Source: Vibrio zhugei (GTDB lineage Bacteria > Pseudomonadota > Gammaproteobacteria > Enterobacterales > Vibrionaceae). From it: a DNA stretch of 64,000 nt. The stretch spans positions 434,001 through 498,000 of the forward strand of contig NZ_CP033078.1 in NCBI RefSeq assembly GCF_003716875.1, given 5' to 3'. A program made the translations under genes and the position numbers. Below, in pieces: positions 54,915-63,046 of this stretch (position 1 is the stretch's first letter; every line of letters begins with the position of its first letter). The notes under the pieces are model-generated. The model saw nothing but the letters and a program-made list of their open reading frames with translations, was not told the origin of the DNA and ran no database searches.

Positions 54915-55225
54915 TGTTTCGTCTCTTTTATTGTAATGAATGAAAAAGATCATAATGAGACAAGCCCATGCTTCAGATTATTAGCCAAAGACTGTCTAAT
55001 AAAGGATCTACTGACAAATAAATCAGGTCGGATAATTCCATCTACCTTGCACTGTCACTGATTTTTCAATCGCAATGAAAGAATCCTACAGCTTAAAGGT
55101 ATATAGACCGTCTTTATTCGTAATATAACGACATTGTCTCGTAGTTTCCTATTTGCTATGAATCTATCGAACTGCATTTTTTTATCAATTATGTTTTTTA
55201 TTGATCATTTAATTATTTTATTAAT

Positions 55226-55241
55226 TGTGTTTTATATCACA
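55226..55241 (+). promoter_or_regulatory. CRP-type site upstream of the glycoside symporter
   Basis: TGTGTTTTATATCACA fits TGTGA-N6-TCACA with one change. It lies about 200 bp before the symporter start and 310 bp before the GH43 start, consistent with catabolite control. The rest of the 526-bp gap is AT-rich with no gene. Confidence 0.6.
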
Positions 55242-55440
55242 GAAATATAACTCATTAATCGCCATGTCGATTCTTAACTTACTGATATATAGATATATTT
55301 GTATTTTAATGGGCGATTTTTGCCATGGTTATCACATAAAATAAATATCATAAATGCATTGATAATTTTAGTCGGTTGATTATATCCACTGACCGCTCAG
55401 AATAGATATTGATGACGTGTACCCTGGAGAAAAAATAAAA

Positions 55441-56847
55441 ATGAGCACTACAAACACCGAAAAATTATCAGTAAAAGAGAAAGTAGCCTATGGCTTAGGT
55501 GACACCGGATGTAATTTCGTGTGGCAAACTGTGATGCTATTTTTGGCTTACTTTTACACCGATATCTATGGATTATCTCCGGCCCATATGGGGACGATGT
55601 TCCTATTGGTTCGATTCATTGATGCCGTGACGGATCCGATTATGGGGTCGATCGTCGATAGAACGAAGTCGAAATATGGGCGCTACAGACCTTATCTACT
55701 GTGGATCGCGATTCCATTCGGTGCCGCTTGTATGTTCTCATTTTTCACACCGGAGTTTGGCGAAACGGGAGAAATTGTGTATGCCTATGCGTCTTATATC
55801 TTTTTGACCTTGATGTATACCGCGATCAATGTGCCATATTGTGCCATGGCCAATGCAATGACCAATGACTCTGCCGAACGTACCTCACTACAATCTTATC
55901 GCTTTGCATTAAGTACGGCTGGTGGTTTAGTGGTAACAATGGTGGCATTGCCATTGGTGGATTTCTATGGCCAAGGTAATGAGCAACGAGGCTATGTCGG
56001 AGCTATGGCAACAATGGGCTTCGCCGCGATCATCTTGTTCTTCGTTTGCTTTGCAAACATCAAAGAGCGTCACGTTCCCAAAGAAGAAACCCAATCTGTA
56101 TTCAAAGATCTAAAATTGTTAGCGCAAAATACCCAATGGCGAGTGTTGTTTATTATCAACATTGTGTTGCTGACTGGCGTGGTCTTTAAAGGGGCATCGA
56201 CCATGTATTACGTGAAAGTCGTGATGGGCAGAGCGGATTTGGCGACCATTTTCATGGTGTCTGGGATGCTCGCCAATATTGTCGGTGCGATTTTCTCGGC
56301 TCCATTATTGGGTAAATACAACAAGCCTACGGTTTATAAAATTCTGATCGTTATCTCTGGCGTACTTTCGGCCCTAATTTACCTCGTCGATCCTGCCAAT
56401 ATCATTGCCGTATTTGCGTTGGTGATTATTCTTGGTATTGTACAAATGGCAACCACGCCAATTCTTTGGAGTATGATGTCGGATGTGGTGGATTACGAAA
56501 AAACACGCAGCAACCGCTCATTGAGTGGTTTGGTTTTCTCGACCAACTTATTTGCAATTAAACTGGGTGTTGCGCTAGGCGGAGCCGGCGTTGGTTATAT
56601 CCTAGCTTGGGCTGGCTACCAAGGTGGTGTCGTTGAACAATCAGAGCAAGTGGTGAACGCCATCAATCTTTTATACTCGGTGATACCTGGCGTTTTCTTT
56701 GCCTCTTTAGCGATATTCATGTTCTTCTATAAACTTGATAATCAAAAGTTGGCGCAAATAAAAGAAGACTTGGTACGCATCGAAAATGACAAACAAGCTG
56801 CGGAGTTTGTTGAAAATAACAACAAAGAGAAAGAAGCGTTAGCATAA
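55441..56847 (+). CDS. GPH-family glycoside:cation symporter (XynB/MelB-like)
   Basis: 468 aa, twelve hydrophobic segments. KVAYGLGDTGCNFVWQTVM, DAVTDPIMGSIVDRTKSKYG and RYRPYLLW (residues 55-85) are the signature of MelB/XylP/UidP-type symporters. ATG 55441 (CTGGAGAAAAAATAAA upstream) preferred over 55417. It probably imports xylosides or arabinosides for the divergent GH43 enzyme. Confidence 0.9.
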   Translation: MSTTNTEKLSVKEKVAYGLGDTGCNFVWQTVMLFLAYFYTDIYGLSPAHMGTMFLLVRFIDAVTDPIMGSIVDRTKSKYGRYRPYLLWIAIPFGAACMFSFFTPEFGETGEIVYAYASYIFLTLMYTAINVPYCAMANAMTNDSAERTSLQSYRFALSTAGGLVVTMVALPLVDFYGQGNEQRGYVGAMATMGFAAIILFFVCFANIKERHVPKEETQSVFKDLKLLAQNTQWRVLFIINIVLLTGVVFKGASTMYYVKVVMGRADLATIFMVSGMLANIVGAIFSAPLLGKYNKPTVYKILIVISGVLSALIYLVDPANIIAVFALVIILGIVQMATTPILWSMMSDVVDYEKTRSNRSLSGLVFSTNLFAIKLGVALGGAGVGYILAWAGYQGGVVEQSEQVVNAINLLYSVIPGVFFASLAIFMFFYKLDNQKLAQIKEDLVRIENDKQAAEFVENNNKEKEALA

Positions 56848-56946
56848 ATACCCCCAACCATGTGTATCGCTCTTGAACGCTATGATGAGTTGCTCTTATC
56901 ACCTGACGTTTTTGGAACGAACTGGATAGTGAGTTTTGCTCATACG

Positions 56947-56974
56947 AACGGCCCTAAATTGGGGCCGTTTTTTT
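56947..56974 (+). terminator. Terminator of the symporter gene
   Basis: AACGGCCCTAAATTGGGGCC followed by GTTTTTTT forms a GC stem with a T run. Confidence 0.8.
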
Positions 56975-57346
56975 GTTCTGGTAGAGCATCCCGTGTCACT
57001 GACTCGCGCTTGCTATTTCTCTCGCTTGCCATTTCTATGGGAGACAGACTTGCTCTCCGAGCCCGAAAAGATACCCACTCAACAAACACTTTCACACCGC
57101 TTTGGTATCAGCACACGCACATTAAGTCGAATCTTCATCAAAGAAACGGGCATGACCTTCAATCAATGGCGGCAACTGGCTAAACTGATAACGTCTATGC
57201 AATGGCTACTCGACGGCATGTCGATACAAAATGTGGCTGAGCGCAGTGGTTACAGTAACGTAAGTGCCTACATTAGTGCTTTTAAACAATGGTTTGCTGA
57301 AACACCGGGGCAATTTAAGAAATCAGCGGGTGCCACTATTTCCTGA
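56975..57346 (+). pseudogene. AraC-family regulator, only the DNA-binding end remains
   Basis: The frame ending at 57346 contains both AraC helix-turn-helices: TLSHRFGISTRTLSRIFIKE and QNVAERSGYSNVSAYISAFK with QWFAETPGQFKK. The upstream part (from 56936) is not regulator sequence and includes the terminator, so the sensor domain is lost. It may once have controlled the neighbouring exporter. Confidence 0.7.
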
Positions 57347-57577
57347 TTGGATATTGCATTTTTAAACGGTCTCCACTGAGCGATCATTTAGCTGTAATAC
57401 AAGTGTAATAGAATGACAGCATCGGCTGTTTATTTCATATTACTGTGACGCTTTTGTTCCTTCTTGCGCTTGTTGGTGATGAACGGTGGAGCAAAATACA
57501 GATGGATATCCAGCCAATGTTCAACGTATGATTAAAATCGATATCTGCATTCGGTGACCCCTTTAAAGAGAGTGAAT

Positions 57578-58804
57578 ATGTTGTCTCATCTCAATCCCAA
57601 TGTTCGCCAGTACATGTTGGTGACGTTTAACTATTGGAATTTCACCATCACTGATGGTGCATTACGCATGTTAATTGTGCTGTATTTTTATGAGCTAGGG
57701 TATTCCACTTTAGACATTGCCTCGTTGTTCCTTTTCTATGAATTTTTTGGTGTTGTCACGAATCTGATTGGTGGCTGGGTAGGGGCTCGCCTTGGTTTGA
57801 ACCGAACGATGAATATCGGGTTGGGAATACAAATTATCGCACTTGCCATGCTGGCTGGTCCCGCCAGTTGGTTGTCTATCCCATGGGTTATGGCGGCACA
57901 GGCGTTGTCAGGGATTGCCAAAGACTTGAATAAGATGAGTGCCAAAAGCTCGATAAAAACGTTAGTGCCGGACAATGCTCAGGGGGCATTGTACAAGTGG
58001 ATTGCAGTACTGACGGGCTCAAAAAATGCGTTAAAAGGAGTGGGGTTTTTCTTAGGCGGTGCCTTACTTTCTGTGATGGGGTTTCAATATGCCGTGGCGA
58101 CCATGGCAGGGGTTTTGTTGTGTGTCTTCGTTGGTAGTCTGGTGAGTCTCAAATCGGATTTGGGAAAAGCGAAAAATAAGCCTAAGTTCTCAGATATTTT
58201 TTCCAAGTCTCGCAGTGTGAATATTCTCTCTGCGGCACGTATGTTTCTATTTGGTGCGCGTGATGTTTGGTTTGTCATCGCGTTGCCGATTTATCTCGGC
58301 TCTGTGTTTGGATGGGATCACAGCGCGGTAGGGGGCTTTCTAGCGCTTTGGATTATAGGTTACGGTATTATTCAAGGAATGGCGCCTAAGATCACTGGCC
58401 GTCAGTCAGGACATGTTCCTGATGGCAAGTCCGCGATTGGTTGGGCTTTGTTGTTGGCTGTCGTGACGGGCGTGATTGCCTATAGCGTGCAACAGCAATG
58501 GCACCCCGAGAGGGTCATTGTGGTCGGATTGATGATATTTGGTGCGGTGTTTGCAGTAAACTCTTCTCTCCACTCGTATTTGATTGTCAGTTATGCCAAA
58601 GGCGATGGGGTTTCTTTGGATGTCGGTTTCTATTATATGGCAAATGCCATGGGGCGCTTAATAGGCACGGTGCTATCGGGCTGGGTCTTCCAAGCGTGGG
58701 GATTTGCGGCGTGTTTGTGGGTAGCATTGGGCTTCTTAACCTTGACCACGATTATTTCAGCGTGGTTACCAACAGGCGCGGATACAAAACTGACTCAGCC
58801 GTAA
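57578..58804 (+). CDS. arsJ: Organoarsenical efflux MFS transporter ArsJ
   Basis: 408 aa from ATG 57578. VTFNYWNFTITDGALRMLIV, YELGYSTLDIASLFLFYEFF and SGIAKDLNKMSAKSSIKTLV are characteristic of ArsJ, which exports 1-arseno-3-phosphoglycerate. In known ars operons it is partnered by a GAPDH-like gene that makes this compound; none is adjacent, only an AraC remnant upstream. Twelve hydrophobic segments, intact. Confidence 0.85.
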   Translation: MLSHLNPNVRQYMLVTFNYWNFTITDGALRMLIVLYFYELGYSTLDIASLFLFYEFFGVVTNLIGGWVGARLGLNRTMNIGLGIQIIALAMLAGPASWLSIPWVMAAQALSGIAKDLNKMSAKSSIKTLVPDNAQGALYKWIAVLTGSKNALKGVGFFLGGALLSVMGFQYAVATMAGVLLCVFVGSLVSLKSDLGKAKNKPKFSDIFSKSRSVNILSAARMFLFGARDVWFVIALPIYLGSVFGWDHSAVGGFLALWIIGYGIIQGMAPKITGRQSGHVPDGKSAIGWALLLAVVTGVIAYSVQQQWHPERVIVVGLMIFGAVFAVNSSLHSYLIVSYAKGDGVSLDVGFYYMANAMGRLIGTVLSGWVFQAWGFAACLWVALGFLTLTTIISAWLPTGADTKLTQP

Positions 58805-58831
58805 AGGAGAAAGTGCCTTTCAAGTTGTGCC

Positions 58832-58882
58832 TAACAGCCCCTCGCAGATTTGAACCGCGGACTAATCGATTATGAGTTAGCC
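58832..58882 (-). other. tRNA-like 3' fragment, possible att remnant
   Basis: On the minus strand CGCGGTTCAAATCTGCG is a well-formed T-arm (5-bp stem, 7-nt loop) followed by AGGGGC, and just upstream is CTCATAA, like a CAT anticodon loop. The anticodon stem is poor and the 5' half is absent. Together with the TGTACCTCTAGTGTACC repeats at 59000-59030 it resembles the scar of an integrative element. Confidence 0.35.
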
Positions 58883-59156
58883 ACTAACGCAGGAAGTCTA
58901 GGAAAACCGAGGTAAATTAAGCGTAATTAAAAACACCTTAAAGTATTTATTAAACAGTAGTTTAGTGTAGTTTTGGTAAAAGTGTCAAAACTAGTGACTG
59001 TACCTCTAGTGTACCTTTTTTCGGTACAGCACCCACACTCTGTGATTTCAGAACTTTTCGAGCAATCACTTTCATCACACCTATACCCTAAGACAGAAGA
59101 CGCAATCTATCCCCCGTTAAGAAATCGGTTAACCAGCACATAATGGGCACGTTTCT

Positions 59157-59351
59157 CTTGTCATTTCTTGACCGCCTTTTATCGATGGCAGATTATGAGT
59201 TTAGTGGATTATTGGTGATTAGATAGACATGTTCTGTAGTTGCAGAGCGTTTAAGAAAATTAACAATATAAATCAGCGTCTTGCTGTGATGGTGTCTGTA
59301 TTTTCTTAAAATGTTATATAGACAATGTCTGCTTAAAAAAGACTGTTAGGG
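59157..59351 (+). repeat. Integron leader repeat, copy 4 (diverged)
   Basis: It shares the promoter, the GACATGTTCTG block, TGGTGTCTGTATTTTYTTAA and AGACAATGTCTGCT with copies 1 and 2, but with many substitutions and a short insertion. It ends with core site GTTAGGG (59345-59351), whose inverse AGCCCTAAC occurs at the end of the following gene. Confidence 0.65.
59168..59196 (+). promoter_or_regulatory. Cassette promoter, leader copy 4
   Basis: TTGACC (59168-59173), 17-bp spacer GCCTTTTATCGATGGCA, GATTAT (59191-59196). The spacer differs at about half its positions from copy 1 while both hexamers are unchanged. Confidence 0.65.
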
Positions 59352-59393
59352 CTATTTTGCGAGTTTAGTTGTACATGAAGGGATTAAGTTAAA

Positions 59394-61160
59394 ATGATTG
59401 GAAATTTAAGTCTAAGCAAGAATGTTCAGTTTTATGAGCTGAATAAATCACTTACGAAGAAGTCTATTGAAGATACATTCAAAGAGATCTCTAAAGAGCG
59501 TGTAGGTAACTACCTTCTAAACGAGCCTAAAAGAAGTTATACAACAGCTTCTGGTAATCAAGTTGTATACTCTATCGTTGCATACAAGATAGAGGCAGAG
59601 CCTTCATTTTTAGTAGGAACTTCTGTTAAAGAACAAAAGTATGCCTATTTGTTATTAATAGAATGTGATGATGCCTTAGCTATTTTGAAGAAATATGTTG
59701 ATTCACCAGAAAAGTATTTTTCTTCTTTTATAGATGAATTTGATTACCAAAAATTCTGTCATTTTCATGGTGATAAAAGCCCAGAATATGAAAGGGTTAC
59801 CATGAAAAACATGAGCATATCAAATGCTGTTATCAGATCCCGTTCATTAGAAGCTAAAAGCTTGAATGGTATTGTCTCATCTAATTCGTCTAGTCGATCA
59901 ATCCCAAGCAACTTCAGAATGAAAGTCGGCGCAGACTCATATACTCTAACTCCAAGTACTTCGAGAGTTAGCCATAGAGATAAAAAGTCAACATTAGATG
60001 AATTAATCGACTGGGTTATTGAAATTAAAGATGAAATAAAGGTAACTACAAACCAAAGTGAGTTTCTTAGTAATTTTGCTTCCCCTATCTGTTTGAAGGA
60101 TATTATAGATTTGGGGCATAAAGTTGTGGCGATTCTTATTGATTTGAGTGAAATTGAAACTAAGTTTCTGGATGGTCAAATTACCCTAAGTAAGACTGAT
60201 GGTAGTCAGTTAAATTCAGGAGAAATACATAGGATTTTTAATCAATTAAAATCTCCTGTTTTAGTTGACGGTGACATATTGAAAGTTAAAGGTACAGCTT
60301 TATCCGGTAAGGTTTCATATTCAAAGAATTTAATTACAATTAGAAATCAGGTTCTCGATAACATTTTAGTTACTGAAAATGGCACGAACAGTTATACTAT
60401 TGGTAAATATGTAAATAAAGAAAAGCCATTTTCTGCTGTGTTCGACTCTCCAAACTACTCATATTATTCTAAGTCATGTTTTGAAGATAAGCATTTATTA
60501 AATAATATTCATTCGATAATTAACATATTTGATGATAGTTATAATTTTAATGGGGTTTCCAGTGAAAAAGAAAAACCACATGCAAAAAATTTAACAAGAT
60601 TCCCTGTTGACTCTCTATTTCGGAAAGTTGAAGATCAATATTGTGCTCCTCATAATATTATTATCTGTGATGACATGAATGACGAATGGGCCGATCATAT
60701 TGCCATAGATAGCAATAGTAATATCCCGTCTATCTCTTTTATACATTCAAAATTTACTAATAAAGATACGTATGGCGCTAGTGCTTTCCACGACGTAGTC
60801 GCTCAAGCACTAAAAAACATTGGTCGAACTCAAGCTGAAAAACAATTATTTAAAAATAAATACGATAATGAGTGGCACAAAAATTATGAAAGTACCAATA
60901 TTAGTAGGGTCAGAGGGGCTCAGAACTGGAAAGATCTAGAAGTAGCTCTCGATGCTGTAAATCAAAATCCTAACTCTATAAAGAAAATTGTACTTGCAAC
61001 ACCTTTTTTGAGTAAGGCCAAGTTGATAGCAGAATTAAACAAATTGGCTTTAGGTCAAAAATGTAAGCCACACTATGTGCAATTAATCTGGCTAATCAAT
61101 ACGTTTATAAGTTCATGTAAAGATTTTGGAGTGCAAGCTCACATATTGTGTAAACCATAG
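59394..61160 (+). CDS. Large cassette protein, possible defence nuclease
   Basis: 588 aa. AT-rich and mostly unfamiliar. Residues about 415-470 carry HNIIICDDMNDEWADHIAID followed by SISFIHSKF and GASAFHDVVAQALKNIGR. This CDD-x-x-x-E-x-AD ... H-x-K pattern occurs at the C-terminus of several prokaryotic conflict-system helicases and looks like a PD-(D/E)XK-type core; I am not certain. There is no helicase part here. The gene follows core site GTTAGGG and ends at a matching attC, so it is an integron cassette. Confidence 0.6.
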   Translation: MIGNLSLSKNVQFYELNKSLTKKSIEDTFKEISKERVGNYLLNEPKRSYTTASGNQVVYSIVAYKIEAEPSFLVGTSVKEQKYAYLLLIECDDALAILKKYVDSPEKYFSSFIDEFDYQKFCHFHGDKSPEYERVTMKNMSISNAVIRSRSLEAKSLNGIVSSNSSSRSIPSNFRMKVGADSYTLTPSTSRVSHRDKKSTLDELIDWVIEIKDEIKVTTNQSEFLSNFASPICLKDIIDLGHKVVAILIDLSEIETKFLDGQITLSKTDGSQLNSGEIHRIFNQLKSPVLVDGDILKVKGTALSGKVSYSKNLITIRNQVLDNILVTENGTNSYTIGKYVNKEKPFSAVFDSPNYSYYSKSCFEDKHLLNNIHSIINIFDDSYNFNGVSSEKEKPHAKNLTRFPVDSLFRKVEDQYCAPHNIIICDDMNDEWADHIAIDSNSNIPSISFIHSKFTNKDTYGASAFHDVVAQALKNIGRTQAEKQLFKNKYDNEWHKNYESTNISRVRGAQNWKDLEVALDAVNQNPNSIKKIVLATPFLSKAKLIAELNKLALGQKCKPHYVQLIWLINTFISSCKDFGVQAHILCKP

Positions 61161-61267
61161 CCCTAACAAGTCGTTGAAGCAGATGCATTTAAAGTCCGGT
61201 GTTTTTGGTATAAGGTTTTGATTTAGTTGAAAGTTAAGTGGGAGCACTGCTTAACTCAGTGTTAGAA
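61161..61267 (+). other. Integron attC site (about 107 bp)
   Basis: CCCTAACAAGTCGTTGAAGC at the start pairs with GCTTAACTCAGTGTTAG at the end. The outermost CCCTAAC is the inverse of the GTTAGGG in front of the 588-aa gene, as expected for one cassette. The long AT-rich middle is typical of Vibrio repeats. Confidence 0.85.
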
Positions 61268-61285
61268 GTTTATAGGTAATTAATA

Positions 61286-62029
61286 GTGAAAGTTAACTTG
61301 AAAAGTCCATATTTTATAATTCTTACACTTTGGTTGTTGTTGCTAGGGACCACAATACTGACATCAAATGGAATAGTAGCTGCAGTTACAATATTCATAA
61401 CTGGATTACTACCGTTTTTATTGTTTGTTTTTTGGTTTTCTGTGTCTTTAGTTGGTAAAAGCATCCGAGAAAATCTAAAAAAATGGCATTGGGCAGTAAT
61501 ATTTACTTGGGTTGCTTTTGCTTATGCTTTATTTGCGCAAAAATGGACGGCATCATTTTTAAATGAAATCTTCTATATTGATGGAAGTAGTCTAGGCATA
61601 ACCAGTACCTTGTTAGCTGTCTTGTTTACACCATTTGGTATTTTCTACCAAGAAACAGTAGTTGGTGGTTTATGGAATGCGCTTATTTTTGCAGGGTTGA
61701 TTTGGGGCGGGCTTCTTCCTATCTTGTTTTTACTCCCTATTGGCTTTAAGAAAGTTTTGAAAATCCTTGGGGTAAGTTTATTAGTTATCTTTCTATTTTC
61801 CTTCTTTGTTGGAACAATAACTAACCTATCATCAAATGCAAAACTAATTACTAAACAGTTTGCTTTATGGGCTGATTTTAATAGTAACCACTTATGTACT
61901 GATAGTTGGTCAAAAGAAGCAGCGAGCTTACTTTATTTAGGAGGGGATCGAGTGTTGGTCTATTCACCAATACGCCCTGTTAATCAACAGTTTCATGTAG
62001 AGCATTGCAATTTCGAAAGAAACTTCTAA
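61286..62029 (+). CDS. Membrane protein of unknown function, integron cassette
   Basis: 247 aa from GTG 61286, 19 nt after the attC. Four or five hydrophobic segments at about 10-30, 33-53, 68-86, 105-125 and 131-180; then a C-terminal soluble part with two Cys (HLCTDSW, VEHCNFERNF). No family recognised. The 11-bp GTTAGAAGTTT at its front is the inverse of AAACTTCTAAC at its end, confirming a cassette. Confidence 0.7.
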   Translation: MKVNLKSPYFIILTLWLLLLGTTILTSNGIVAAVTIFITGLLPFLLFVFWFSVSLVGKSIRENLKKWHWAVIFTWVAFAYALFAQKWTASFLNEIFYIDGSSLGITSTLLAVLFTPFGIFYQETVVGGLWNALIFAGLIWGGLLPILFLLPIGFKKVLKILGVSLLVIFLFSFFVGTITNLSSNAKLITKQFALWADFNSNHLCTDSWSKEAASLLYLGGDRVLVYSPIRPVNQQFHVEHCNFERNF

Positions 62030-62048
62030 CAAGACGTTCAAAAATAAA
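62020..62048 (+). other. attC left half, right half missing
   Basis: AAACTTCTAACAAGACGTTC is the usual start of a Vibrio attC and overlaps the stop codon of the membrane-protein gene. The complementary half is not found before the next gene, so the array ends here by deletion. Confidence 0.65.
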
Positions 62049-62109
62049 TGAGACACCCATGTTTTATAGTAGTTCTACCTATTCGTGAATAAAGAAATGG
62101 AGAGTTTTG

Positions 62110-62934
62110 ATGAACACAAAAATTAATAAAGATACAACGATTTGTATGTCTTTGGCGGCAAGACCTACCAATTTCGGTACGCGCTTCCATAACTACCTCT
62201 ACGATGCGTTGGATCTGAATTACCTCTATAAGGCATTTACCAGTAAAGATCTTGCTGGCGTGATAGCGGGTGTGAGAGCTCTCAATTTTCGCGGTTGCGC
62301 TATTTCCATGCCCTTTAAAGAGGAAGTCATAGCATTAGTGGATGAGCTCGATCCCTCTGCGGCAGCGATTAACTCCGTTAACACTATCGTGAACACTGAT
62401 GGACATCTTAAGGCGTATAACACTGACTACATCGCTATTTCTACGTTACTGACTCAATACGCGATTCCAACGGATTTTTCATTTTCTTTAAAAGGAAGCG
62501 GTGGAATGGCGAAGGCGGTGGCATGTGCGTTAAGAGACTTGGGATTCACCAACGGCGTTATTGTAGGGAGAAATGAGGCAAGCGGTAGGGCGCTAGCCGA
62601 TTTGTGTGGATTCAAATGGCAAACCGATATGAGTGGCATCGAGGCTGATTTACTCATTAATGCAACGCCACTCGGCATGAGTGGTGGTATAGAAGAAGGA
62701 AAACTGTGCTTTTGTGAGCATGAAATTGAACATGCGCAAGTATTATTTGATGTTGTTGCCATCCCGGCTGTCACCCCCGCAGTACAGTTTGCAAAATCTA
62801 TCAATAAAAGCGTTATCACCGGTAGTGAAGTATTTGCTATTCAAGCTGTTGAACAGTTTCAGTTATACACCGGAATTAAACCGAGCCAGGAACTTTTTGA
62901 ACAAGCAGCAGCTTACTCAAGAAGTGAGAGCTAA
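62110..62934 (+). CDS. Shikimate 5-dehydrogenase-like protein (HI0607/SdhL group)
   Basis: 274 aa from ATG 62110 (ATGGAGAGTTTTG upstream). CMSLAARPTNFGTRFHNYLY replaces the usual substrate-binding start SxSxSP of AroE; NFRGCAISMPFKEEVIALVD keeps the catalytic Lys; KGSGGMAKAVACALRDLGF is the nucleotide loop. The altered N-terminus is that of the HI0607 branch, which acts poorly on shikimate, so the true substrate is unknown. It appears chromosomal. Confidence 0.85.
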   Translation: MNTKINKDTTICMSLAARPTNFGTRFHNYLYDALDLNYLYKAFTSKDLAGVIAGVRALNFRGCAISMPFKEEVIALVDELDPSAAAINSVNTIVNTDGHLKAYNTDYIAISTLLTQYAIPTDFSFSLKGSGGMAKAVACALRDLGFTNGVIVGRNEASGRALADLCGFKWQTDMSGIEADLLINATPLGMSGGIEEGKLCFCEHEIEHAQVLFDVVAIPAVTPAVQFAKSINKSVITGSEVFAIQAVEQFQLYTGIKPSQELFEQAAAYSRSES

Positions 62935-63046
62935 ATCTAATAAAACATCAACGTGTCAGTGAGCTCTTGACTGACACGAATCTGCCCCTTTATGAGTTAC
63001 AACCCAAAGTTCAAACAGTGATCTTGAGGTAACTTTGATATACAAA

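Noticed and set aside
58832..58882. Complete tRNA or tmRNA gene
   Set aside because: Only a T-arm-like half is present; the anticodon stem does not pair properly and there is no D-arm or acceptor 5' strand.
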